A DNA stretch of 64,000 nucleotides, taken from contig DEWH01000020.1 in the NCBI GenBank assembly GCA_002363155.1, positions 25,617 to 89,616 on the forward strand, given 5' to 3'. Shown here piece after piece: positions 50,421 through 58,652 of the stretch. The notes under the pieces were generated by a model. It was given only the letters and a program-made list of their open reading frames with translations. It had not been told where the DNA came from and did not search any database. The position numbers were made by a program, and so were the translations under genes. Every line of letters begins with the position of its first letter. The stretch's first letter is position 1. This DNA comes from Ruminococcaceae bacterium UBA3215 (GTDB taxonomy: Bacteria > Bacillota > Clostridia > Oscillospirales > Ruminococcaceae).

Positions 50421-53400
50421 TTATTCCGCGTACATAATGCGTCCGGTCTCCTGGTCTATCTTTGCCCTGCCGTTCTTTACAGCATTCGCAATTCCCATTG
50501 ACGCGGCAAGCTCCGCAGTTTCGGTAGTGCGTGCAAATCCGAACAGTTTCGCCGTCTCCTTGATGAGCTCGGCACGCTCAAGGCTTATCGAAACCGTGAG
50601 TATGTACATCACAGCTGCGCTTATCTCCTCGGTAGCTATGTCATCAAGCTTTCGCTTGCTGCCGTCCGCTGCGGCACCGCGGAATTCGGAGTATTCCGAC
50701 GGTTCCTGATCTCTGCGCCATACGAATACCGAATCTTTCCGCTGTGTCGTTTTAAGATCCATTCCGTCAAATATCTCCGAGAAGCGCTGCTCCGCTCTCG
50801 CAGAACGCTTCATTCCGAACGCGGCGAGGACGTAGTGCAGCAGCACTTCCCTGCTTACAGGCGCTTCCCATTCAACTGCCGCTTCTATGATGCGCTTTAT
50901 CTGTGAAGTCGAACTCATATCGCTGAAATATGCCTGATCTCCGATAACTTCCGGAACAAACGGTACATAAACGTGACTGTCTTCCGATTCCGCGCTTTCT
51001 TCCTTTTCAAATGTAAGCTCGCGCTTCTTCGGAGCTTCTTCCTGCTGAACCGGCTCTCCCTCGCGATAAGCTGCAAGAGCCTTCCCGATCTCGCCGTTAA
51101 GATATTCGAGGACCTTGAGGTCGTTGTCCAGCCAGTCGAGGATATGCACGTTCACGATCTTCCAGCCGAGCCCGGCAAGCACCGACGGCTGAACTATATT
51201 CCTGTCGCGGGCGTTGGTAAGCTCGAATCCGCTTTCGCTTCCGCACATTATTCCCATGAGGTAGGTTCCCGGATCGTCCGGATTGACAACGCCTATGTCG
51301 ATCTTGTAATCGGACCTGCCGATACCGGTACGGACGGTATATCCGATATCTTCAAGCGCTTTTGCGACTGTTCCGGCAAATGCCGCTCCCTCGGTCTTTA
51401 CGGCTGATGATTTTCGCACCGACAGAGCCGAACTGCCCTTAGCGGCGAAATCGAGGAATCCGCGCAGTCCCGCAACTCCCTCGGAACGACTCCTGTTCAC
51501 ATCTATCTGCTCCGGTCTGATGACCGAGTAAACGATCATCTCTTTTCTTGCGCGGGATACGGCAACATTCAGTCTCCGCCAGCCGCCGTCCTGGTTCACG
51601 GGTCCGAAATTCATCGAGACTTTTCCGTCCTTGTCCGGACCATAGCCTATTGAGAAGAGTATCACGTCACGCTCGTCGCCCTGCACATTCTCAAGGTTCT
51701 TGACAAGTATCGGCTCGTACATCTCCGCCGCGTACTGTTCGAGTTCCGGATCCTTACGGAACTCCTCGGACAGCAGATCGTCTATAAGTATCTGCTGGAT
51801 TATGTTGAATGTGACAACGCCTATGCTGTCTTTCCGCAGTACCGGATCGGACAGGCGGCGCACTATCTCCGCCGTAACAGCTTCCGCTTCCGCACGGTTC
51901 TGTTTCGTGCCGCCCTTGTCGTAGAAGCCGTCAACATGCACCCATGTTACCTTTGATACAAGATCGTCCGGCGACGGGAATGTGCGCAGGCTGTTGTCAT
52001 AGAAGCGGCTGTTGCTGTACGCGATAAGGCTCTCGTGGCGCGAACGGTAATGCCAGAGCAGATGACGCTGGGGCATCGCAAGAGCAAGACAGTCGTCCAG
52101 CACGCTTTCAAGATCTTCTTTATCTATGTTCTCTTCGTCCGTATGATCGGCTGTGAAGAACGATGTGGGCGGGAGCTGTTTCGGGTCTCCGACTACCACC
52201 ACATTCTCGCCTCGCGCTATCGCGCCTACGGCTTCACTTGTGGGAAGCTGCGACGCTTCGTCGAATACGACGAGATCGAACTTCGCAAATGACGGGTCTA
52301 TATACTGCGCCGCGGAGATCGGGCTCATAAGCATACACGGACACAGCCTTCCGAGCAGGTTCGGTATGCTGTCGAACAGCTTTCTTATCGACATTCCCCG
52401 CGCTCCGCTCTTTATCGCTTTCTGGAGTATCGCAAGCTCGGAAGATGCACCGGATTTTCCGGAAGCGGTATCCGGCACTCTCGCGGAAAGACGTGATACA
52501 AGCTCTTCGATCGTAAGCTCCTCGAAACGCGATGTGAAATTGCGGTATTTATCCACGGTGCGCTCAAATTCCGCACCCTGGAATGCTTTCAGCAGCGGTT
52601 CGTTCTGTACCGCACGGGATATGACGGACTTGCAGACGCAGGCGGATAGTGCACCCTTTATGCTGCCCTCGTCAAGAACGCCGGAACGGTATGCGTCGGC
52701 TGCGTTCTTAAGTCCGAGTCCGTTCAGCTTTCTTATGCTGTTTTCGAGGACTACCCTGTCGCGCAGTGATTCTGTGCTGTTATAATAGCCCTGCGCTTCG
52801 GCAGAAACGCTTCCGAAGAGATCGGGTCCCGTGCATGCCGAAACGATATCCGCGGAAAACTCGGCTTTAAGCCGGTCACATACGCCCAGCATATCGAAAT
52901 AGCGCAGTTCCGCTTCATTGACGGAAGTGCGGATATCCGGACTTTCCTTCTTAGCTATAATCGCCGATCTAAGCTCTGGTGTTATGCCAGCAAGCTTTGT
53001 GCGCAGTTCAAACGATACCGGCATAGCTTCTTTCAGCTTTGCGAACGCGCTGTTCTCGCCGCGCCAGTTCTCACCGAGATATTTCGTAACATTCGGATCC
53101 GCACTGTTGACAAGTGCAAGGAGTTGTTTGTATTCCGAAAGAGTTCCGAGTATTTCAGTGATGTTTTCTTTTGTTACAGTCGAAGGATTTTTCGCATATA
53201 CCGCAAGCTCTTTCACACATTTACCGGAGTTTATCGCTTTTCCGATGAAGTTGCTCTGCTGCGCTTTCTTCCAGTTTATCAGCGCAGTGTCCGCATCGTA
53301 ATTCCAGATGCTCTGCTCAAATCTGCCGCTGTAATCCGCCTTTATCGCCGCGCATCTCATTCCGGAATCCAGCAGCTTGTCAAGCTCCTCACGCGCTGCC

Positions 53401-56204
53401 TGCGGATTCTCACCGCTTATTATCCCGTCTATCAGCAGTTCCGGCTCAAATACGGCTTTGAAGATGCCGAAAATGCTGTCGATACCCGCCTTGTCCGAGG
53501 GCAGCGCAGCATCGAGAAGTTCACCGAGTTTACCATAAGCGGCAGCCGCTTCCGAAGTCTTGTTCATAAGAAGCTCCGCAAGTTCGTAGAACCTGCTGCG
53601 CAGTTCTATCGTATATTCCGACGCGCATACGTTTTTAAGCGGAGAACCGTGCAGTCCGCCCAGTTCCCTGCCAGCCGCAGCCGTATCTGCCGCAGCTTCG
53701 AGCCATGCGCTGTAATCGGCTGCTAAAGCGCCGTTCACGAAGTCGGCATCAAGCGTCAGCTTTCCGTCATACTCCTTCGCCGCTTCATATCCCACAACTG
53801 CATCATACACCGACATTCCCGCCGCGCGTTCCGTATAGAGCGCACTCATGGTGTCGTTGAGTTCCCTGCGGAGACTGTGCAGCTTTTCCGCGGTCTGCGC
53901 ATACTCCTCCGGAGACTTGATACGGCTCATGGAAAGCGCGGTCTCAAGCTGGGTAAGGACTGCGCGCTTGTTCGACTTGTTGGAGTGCAGTTCAAGGCAG
54001 AACGGGTCAAGCCCGATCTTCGCAAGGCGCTTCTGCACTACCGACAGCGCAGCCATTTTTTCGGCTACGAACAGCACCGATTTTCCCTGGAACAGCGCAT
54101 TTGCGATCATATTCGTGATCGTCTGCGATTTACCGGTCCCCGGCGGTCCGTGCAGCACAAAGCTCCTGCCAAGTGACGCTTCATATATAGCGGCGAGTTG
54201 GGAGGAATCCGCGCTCATGGGGACAGCCATATCCGCAGGCAATACCTTCTCGTCAAGGGTATGGGGCGAAAGATCGGTGTCCTCCGTCTCCCACTCGGTC
54301 TTGCCGGACATAAGGCTCGCTACTACCTTGTTCTTCGCAAGATCATCGGAACGGCTCCGGATATCGTTCCACATTATGAAACGGCTGAAAGAGAACTGTC
54401 CGAGGAACGCGATCTCCTCTATATCCCAGCGCTTCTTCGACATTACCGCCTGTCTCATGGTGCTGAACACCAGCGGTATATCAACGCCGTTATCGTCCGC
54501 GGGAAGCGGGTCAAGCCCGTTCACCGAGATGCCGTGATCCTGGCGCAGCAGTTCAAGAAGCGTTATGTTCATCTGCGTTTCTTCCCCGCGGATACGCAGA
54601 GAATACGACTTATCCTGTATCTTTTTGATTATATCCACCGGCACAAGTATCAGCGGTGCATAGCGGGGCTTTGTGCTGCGGTCAGTCTCGTACCAGCGCA
54701 GAAAGCCCAGTGCAAGATACAGCGTGTTCGCACCGTTCTCCTCAAGACTCACCTTTGCGTCGCGGTGAAGCTTTTTCAGCGTCTTTTCAAGCTCAGCCTC
54801 ACTTATGAATGTGCGCAGACGGCGGTTCTTAAATTCCGATTCGGCTATCGACGATATAAGATCACGGTCATTCTCCGTTTCGTAGATCCTGCTGTCCGAC
54901 AGCGTGAACGACTTCTCCGACGGTGCAGGCATGATCCTGAAGCTTTCGCCGTCGGATATCACATCTTCCAGCTTTGCAAGATCGTCGGTCATGAACTGGA
55001 CATTTGACGTGCCGGGACGGAAATTAAGCAGGCTGTTGCGAAGGCTCAGATCGAGAAGCTTGCGCTCCCAGATCATCTGCTTGGTAAGCTCCTTCTCTTC
55101 CGCAAATCCTCCCCTGCGCGATGTGTCGATCACTCTCGGAGACGAGGTTATCTCATCTGCCGCACGTTTTCCGTAATCGACAGCGCGGTATTGCCCATTC
55201 TCGGCAACTCTCGCAGGAATTGGACGGATACCGCTTCCCCGGCATCTCCGCACATCTACCGCGTACAGGAAATCCGCGTCTTCGGTGAGTCTTGCAAGGG
55301 CATGGGATTCCGCATGAGCAAAATCCACGGATTTTCCGGCTACGAAGTCCGTACACTCGGTCACGCATATCTTGTCGATGCCTTCCGCGGCACGCTTTTT
55401 CAGCGCAGAAACATCGTCCTCCGCACAGTCCGCAAACGTCTCGTCCTCAAGCCAGAATCCGGCAAAGCAATGCCCCTTTATCAGCACTATCAGCGGATTC
55501 AGTCCTATCTGCTCAAGGCAGGACGCGAACAGCAGCGCAAGATCGAGACAGGTGCCGTGCTTTTCGGTAAGTACCGTATAAGGAAGCCGCACCCGCTGTC
55601 CCGATTTTTCAAAGCTTGCCGGAGGAACGATATAGGCGATGTTCTCCTCCTGCAGCGCAGCATAGACCGCGGCAGCCTGCTGCTTTACAACATTCGGGTC
55701 TTCCGACTGATAGCCGGTGAATGAGGGAGATCCGCTCCACTTCTGCAAATGCACGGAAGCCTTTGAGATGACCTCGCTCACAAGCGGGTGATTCGGGGAC
55801 ATGAATGCCGAAACAAGTTCCGGCATCATCATAGCCCCGCTCCATTCGTCATAAGCAAGTATCTCGACAGGTACGTCTTTTTCCGCAAGCAGTTCCCCGT
55901 CCTTTTCAGCAGAGATGTGTATATTTCCCGCCGTCTTTTCAGTCAGCGAGAACAGATAATCCGTGGAGAGCGTGAGCTTCACCGGCGTTATCTCTGTTGT
56001 ACGTCCGGCTTCTGCATACTGCACGGTATATTCGTAAGGTTTGGCAAATTCCGGCTCGAAAACCGCAGTCACCTTAATTCCCTCTGCCGCCGTTTCACCG
56101 GGATTAACTATCTCAATGCTCCTTATCAGCGGTATGTAGTTCTGCTGCATGGCAAAATTGAACACGCCTGCCGACTGCACTTCTATCTTTATATCACCGT
56201 TCAT
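50421..56204 (-). CDS. DUF4011/SF1 helicase/Vsr-like nuclease/DUF3320 protein (putative defence)
   Basis: 1,927 residues from ATG 56204 (RBS GAAAGGAT). N-terminal beta domains; then a transglutaminase-like core with Cys219 in EKHGTCLDLALLFASCLEQI and His245 in KGHCFAGFWLED; DUF4011 from ~377 (MIWERKLLDLSLRNSLLNF); SF1 helicase with Walker A LHGPPGTGKSQTITNMIA near 690, Walker B LVVFDEASQLPTSEAVGAI near 1315, GDPKQLPPTSFF and NVAVSRARKEMIVYS; a Vsr/MTES_1575-like nuclease region near 1630-1690 (GYTVRTGIGRSDYKIDIGVV); DUF3320 near 1750-1830. The nuclease second motif reads LMGIMCGSE, not the usual I-E-x-D-G, so activity is doubtful. Single proteins of this plan (Hhe-like) are tied to phage defence by others; the role here is inferred. 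Confidence 0.88.
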   Translation of the reverse strand: MNGDIKIEVQSAGVFNFAMQQNYIPLIRSIEIVNPGETAAEGIKVTAVFEPEFAKPYEYTVQYAEAGRTTEITPVKLTLSTDYLFSLTEKTAGNIHISAEKDGELLAEKDVPVEILAYDEWSGAMMMPELVSAFMSPNHPLVSEVISKASVHLQKWSGSPSFTGYQSEDPNVVKQQAAAVYAALQEENIAYIVPPASFEKSGQRVRLPYTVLTEKHGTCLDLALLFASCLEQIGLNPLIVLIKGHCFAGFWLEDETFADCAEDDVSALKKRAAEGIDKICVTECTDFVAGKSVDFAHAESHALARLTEDADFLYAVDVRRCRGSGIRPIPARVAENGQYRAVDYGKRAADEITSSPRVIDTSRRGGFAEEKELTKQMIWERKLLDLSLRNSLLNFRPGTSNVQFMTDDLAKLEDVISDGESFRIMPAPSEKSFTLSDSRIYETENDRDLISSIAESEFKNRRLRTFISEAELEKTLKKLHRDAKVSLEENGANTLYLALGFLRWYETDRSTKPRYAPLILVPVDIIKKIQDKSYSLRIRGEETQMNITLLELLRQDHGISVNGLDPLPADDNGVDIPLVFSTMRQAVMSKKRWDIEEIAFLGQFSFSRFIMWNDIRSRSDDLAKNKVVASLMSGKTEWETEDTDLSPHTLDEKVLPADMAVPMSADSSQLAAIYEASLGRSFVLHGPPGTGKSQTITNMIANALFQGKSVLFVAEKMAALSVVQKRLAKIGLDPFCLELHSNKSNKRAVLTQLETALSMSRIKSPEEYAQTAEKLHSLRRELNDTMSALYTERAAGMSVYDAVVGYEAAKEYDGKLTLDADFVNGALAADYSAWLEAAADTAAAGRELGGLHGSPLKNVCASEYTIELRSRFYELAELLMNKTSEAAAAYGKLGELLDAALPSDKAGIDSIFGIFKAVFEPELLIDGIISGENPQAAREELDKLLDSGMRCAAIKADYSGRFEQSIWNYDADTALINWKKAQQSNFIGKAINSGKCVKELAVYAKNPSTVTKENITEILGTLSEYKQLLALVNSADPNVTKYLGENWRGENSAFAKLKEAMPVSFELRTKLAGITPELRSAIIAKKESPDIRTSVNEAELRYFDMLGVCDRLKAEFSADIVSACTGPDLFGSVSAEAQGYYNSTESLRDRVVLENSIRKLNGLGLKNAADAYRSGVLDEGSIKGALSACVCKSVISRAVQNEPLLKAFQGAEFERTVDKYRNFTSRFEELTIEELVSRLSARVPDTASGKSGASSELAILQKAIKSGARGMSIRKLFDSIPNLLGRLCPCMLMSPISAAQYIDPSFAKFDLVVFDEASQLPTSEAVGAIARGENVVVVGDPKQLPPTSFFTADHTDEENIDKEDLESVLDDCLALAMPQRHLLWHYRSRHESLIAYSNSRFYDNSLRTFPSPDDLVSKVTWVHVDGFYDKGGTKQNRAEAEAVTAEIVRRLSDPVLRKDSIGVVTFNIIQQILIDDLLSEEFRKDPELEQYAAEMYEPILVKNLENVQGDERDVILFSIGYGPDKDGKVSMNFGPVNQDGGWRRLNVAVSRARKEMIVYSVIRPEQIDVNRSRSEGVAGLRGFLDFAAKGSSALSVRKSSAVKTEGAAFAGTVAKALEDIGYTVRTGIGRSDYKIDIGVVNPDDPGTYLMGIMCGSESGFELTNARDRNIVQPSVLAGLGWKIVNVHILDWLDNDLKVLEYLNGEIGKALAAYREGEPVQQEEAPKKRELTFEKEESAESEDSHVYVPFVPEVIGDQAYFSDMSSTSQIKRIIEAAVEWEAPVSREVLLHYVLAAFGMKRSARAEQRFSEIFDGMDLKTTQRKDSVFVWRRDQEPSEYSEFRGAAADGSKRKLDDIATEEISAAVMYILTVSISLERAELIKETAKLFGFARTTETAELAASMGIANAVKNGRAKIDQETGRIMYAE

Positions 56205-56241
56205 AGCAAAAATCCTTTCGGAAAATATTATTACCCACAAT

Positions 56242-56270
56242 AGTATATCATCTTTTCCCGGAAAAATCAA
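56242..56270 (-). promoter_or_regulatory. Promoter of the DUF4011 helicase gene
   Basis: On the minus strand TTGATT (56265-56270), 17-base spacer, TATACT (56242-56247), about 38 bases before the ATG. Confidence 0.75.
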
Positions 56271-56284
56271 GGTTTTTGCAATAT

Positions 56285-56320
56285 AAAAGCCCCGTGCAGC
56301 AAAAATGATGCACGGAGCTT
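56285..56320 (-). terminator. Terminator after the recombinase-spoVT fusion
   Basis: On the minus strand AAGCTCCGTGCA-10-base loop-TGCACGGGGCTT with one mismatch, then TTATATTG. If the fusion came from an insertion in spoVT this is the old spoVT terminator. Confidence 0.8.
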
Positions 56321-56335
56321 CGGTGTTTCTTCAAT

Positions 56336-56791
56336 TCATTCTTCCATTTGCTTCGAGAAATACATAGCCGCCGCCTTTACAAGTGCGGTCTGTTCCGGTG
56401 TGGCATACTCGCTTCCGCTCCCGGAAAGCATTACTACCGCCCCGTTCACATCTCCCTGCGCAACGATAGGCGCACAGGCTATCGCATACTTGTCCACGCC
56501 TTCGATAGGGTTGATCCGCTTGTCCTCAAGAGACGCGTAAACAACAGGCTTTCTGCCCTCGATCACATCTTCGAGTGAACTCGAAACACGCCTTTCAAGC
56601 ACTTCCTTCTTCTGCATTCCCGAAACCGCGATAACGTGATCACGGTCACATATCGCCGCAGGACACCCGCCTATCTTCGCGAGCACCTCTGCGTACTGAT
56701 TCGCAAGATCGGATATGTCACCGACGGGCGAATACTTCTTGAATATCACCTCGCCCTCGGAGTTCGTGAATATTTCCAGCGGGTCGCCCTC
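56336..56791 (-). other. spoVT: 3' part of spoVT (second half of AbrB domain plus GAF domain)
   Basis: 151 codons plus stop. From memory of Bacillus SpoVT (about 178 residues), this covers residue ~30 to the natural end, with the same QME-type C-terminus. Missing are the first ~29 residues, that is the start and first strand of the AbrB DNA-binding domain (the RxxDxxGRxxIPxxxR part). The boundary is sharp: before Glu568 the sequence (SSANRKDKVYRVNVIN) has no SpoVT likeness. Confidence 0.82.
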
Positions 56792-58492
56792 ATTGATAAC
56801 ATTGACACGGTAGACCTTGTCCTTCCGGTTCGCGGAGGACTGTACGGCGGTCTGTGAGATATCTGCCGTGCCTTGATTAAAATTTATGGTTTCCGGCTTT
56901 TTTGTGGCGATATGAAGTATTCTGTCCACATCTGCTTTCAGCTTCACATCAATGTGGTCTTCATAAACAAGGATCCTGTCAACTATCGTGTTGATGTCCC
57001 GCTTGTCGAGACTGTCTTTTTGCAGTATATCGTCAAACACCTGCATAACACTCTTCGCCGCACGGTTTGTGCGTATAATCGTATTTGCATTGTCGGCTGC
57101 AAGGATAAGCTGGTTCTGTAGCCCGTCGATCCTGTCCTGTGCGTCGCTTATAAGCTCGTCATACGTCTGCTCGATAAGTGACGCATTATCCCCCGCTTTC
57201 AGAACATCACGGGTCTTTTGCTTTATGAGCTGTTTCAGCTCCTCCTTCTCTTTCTCCATAAGCTCGCCAAGCTGTTCCGCAGCCGCAAAACTGTCGCGGG
57301 TTGAGGTTTCTTCATTCCTTATCGACTCTTCGAGGACTTCAAGCATATCCGCCGAGTTATCACGGACTTTGAGAATGTATGATCTCAGTATGTCATCGAG
57401 CAGGTCTGTCCTGATGTGGTGAGATGTACAGCCCTTCTTACCCCGTTTCTGATACGCTCCGCATATATATGCCGGTTTCAGGTCTTTCCGGCTCATCGCA
57501 AACATCGGCGACCCGCAGTCCCCGCAGAACAGCACCCCGGTGTACATATTCTCATTCTTGCGGACTCCGCGGTAACTGTTTGTCGTTCTCTGCTTCATCA
57601 GTTCCTGCGTTATGGCAAATTCACTGTATTCAATTATCGCAGGGTGATGATTTTCAAAAACGATATGCTCGCTTTCGTCCGTGCGCATATCTGAGCCGTT
57701 TATCTTTGTGCGCTGCCATTTATGCTGCCTCAGCGTTCCGATATAGAAGTCATTCTCCAGCATCTTCTGTATCGTGATTATGCTCCAGCTGTCCTTGACT
57801 TTCAGCCTGCATTCTCCTCCGTCACGCTCGATCAGCTCTTTCTGACGCATTCTCGGTGTGGGATAATGCCGATCGGTAAGGTAATTTGCGATCTTCTTGT
57901 ATCCCCAGCCCTCATTATACAGCCGGAACACCTCGCGGACGATAGCTGCTGCCGGTTCATCTGCCTCAAACAGCCCCTTTTTGGCGTTCGTCATCATATA
58001 GCCGTATGGGACACTACATATCCACTCGCCCTTGTTCTGACGGCTCTGAATGACTGCACTGACCTTTTTGCTTGCATCTGTAACAGGCATTTCGTTCACA
58101 AAGAAGTACAGCTTTATCTTCATCCAGTCATCATTCTTCGGGTAATCGACTCCGTCCCCTATCGCAATTATGCGTATCCCGGTCTCGATAATGTCCTCAA
58201 ATTCGGCAAGCCCCTTTCCCGTTCTTCTTGAAAAACGGCTGAGATCCTTTATGATGAGTATGTCGTAAGTGTGATCCATGAGCAGCGGGCGAAGCTGCAT
58301 ATATCCCGGACGCTGATTGAACGTGTACCCCGATCTGTCGCGGTCTTCGTAATAATCAACATTGGCTGTCGGAAAATGAAGTCTGCAATACTCGCCGATG
58401 ATCGCTTTCTGGTTCTCGATACTTGTGTTGTCCTTGTCAAGCTCTGTGTCCACAGATATTCGGGTGTAGGCTGCTATTTTCAGACTATCCAT
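56336..58492 (-). CDS. Large serine recombinase fused in frame to the C-terminal part of SpoVT
   Basis: 718 residues from ATG 58492 (GGAGCG ten bases upstream). Resolvase catalytic domain 1-150: AYTRISVDTELDKDNTSIEN with Ser13 and IKDLSRFSRRTGKG with the active arginines. Recombinase domain ~165-300 (LYNEGWGYKKIANYLTDRHY). Zinc ribbon with C323, C326, C344 and C355. Coiled coil ~400-475. The usual recombinase end is near 530 (RILVYEDHIDVKLKADVDRI). From Glu568 to the stop the sequence is SpoVT: EGDPLEIF, GEVIFKKYSP, AAICDRDHVIAVSG, CAPIVAQGDVNGAVVML and a last helix ending YFSKQMEE. It has its own promoter. Likely the integrase of a mobile element inserted in spoVT; a stable domain fusion is the alternative. 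Confidence 0.88.
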   Translation of the reverse strand: MDSLKIAAYTRISVDTELDKDNTSIENQKAIIGEYCRLHFPTANVDYYEDRDRSGYTFNQRPGYMQLRPLLMDHTYDILIIKDLSRFSRRTGKGLAEFEDIIETGIRIIAIGDGVDYPKNDDWMKIKLYFFVNEMPVTDASKKVSAVIQSRQNKGEWICSVPYGYMMTNAKKGLFEADEPAAAIVREVFRLYNEGWGYKKIANYLTDRHYPTPRMRQKELIERDGGECRLKVKDSWSIITIQKMLENDFYIGTLRQHKWQRTKINGSDMRTDESEHIVFENHHPAIIEYSEFAITQELMKQRTTNSYRGVRKNENMYTGVLFCGDCGSPMFAMSRKDLKPAYICGAYQKRGKKGCTSHHIRTDLLDDILRSYILKVRDNSADMLEVLEESIRNEETSTRDSFAAAEQLGELMEKEKEELKQLIKQKTRDVLKAGDNASLIEQTYDELISDAQDRIDGLQNQLILAADNANTIIRTNRAAKSVMQVFDDILQKDSLDKRDINTIVDRILVYEDHIDVKLKADVDRILHIATKKPETINFNQGTADISQTAVQSSANRKDKVYRVNVINEGDPLEIFTNSEGEVIFKKYSPVGDISDLANQYAEVLAKIGGCPAAICDRDHVIAVSGMQKKEVLERRVSSSLEDVIEGRKPVVYASLEDKRINPIEGVDKYAIACAPIVAQGDVNGAVVMLSGSGSEYATPEQTALVKAAAMYFSKQMEE

Positions 58493-58525
58493 ATCATAAG
58501 CACGCTCCATATTTTTATTAACAAC

Positions 58526-58554
58526 ATTGTAACATACAGTACAGGTTTTGTCAA
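58526..58554 (-). promoter_or_regulatory. Promoter of the recombinase
   Basis: On the minus strand consensus TTGACA (58549-58554), 17-base spacer, TACAAT (58526-58531), about 30 bases before ATG 58492. Confidence 0.82.
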
Positions 58555-58603
58555 TAGCTATGTTACTTCTAACCATGCTCTGCCCCAAAACGGAAAAAGA
58601 GCC

Positions 58604-58647
58604 GAGAAAAAACATTTTACCTATCCCCTTCTGGGGATAGGTAAAAT
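58604..58647 (-). terminator. Terminator after the CHAP/FN3 gene
   Basis: Perfect 15-bp inverted repeat ATTTTACCTATCCCC-ttct-GGGGATAGGTAAAAT (58614-58647); on the minus strand it is followed by GTTTTTTCTC. Confidence 0.9.
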
Positions 58648-58652
58648 CCTTG

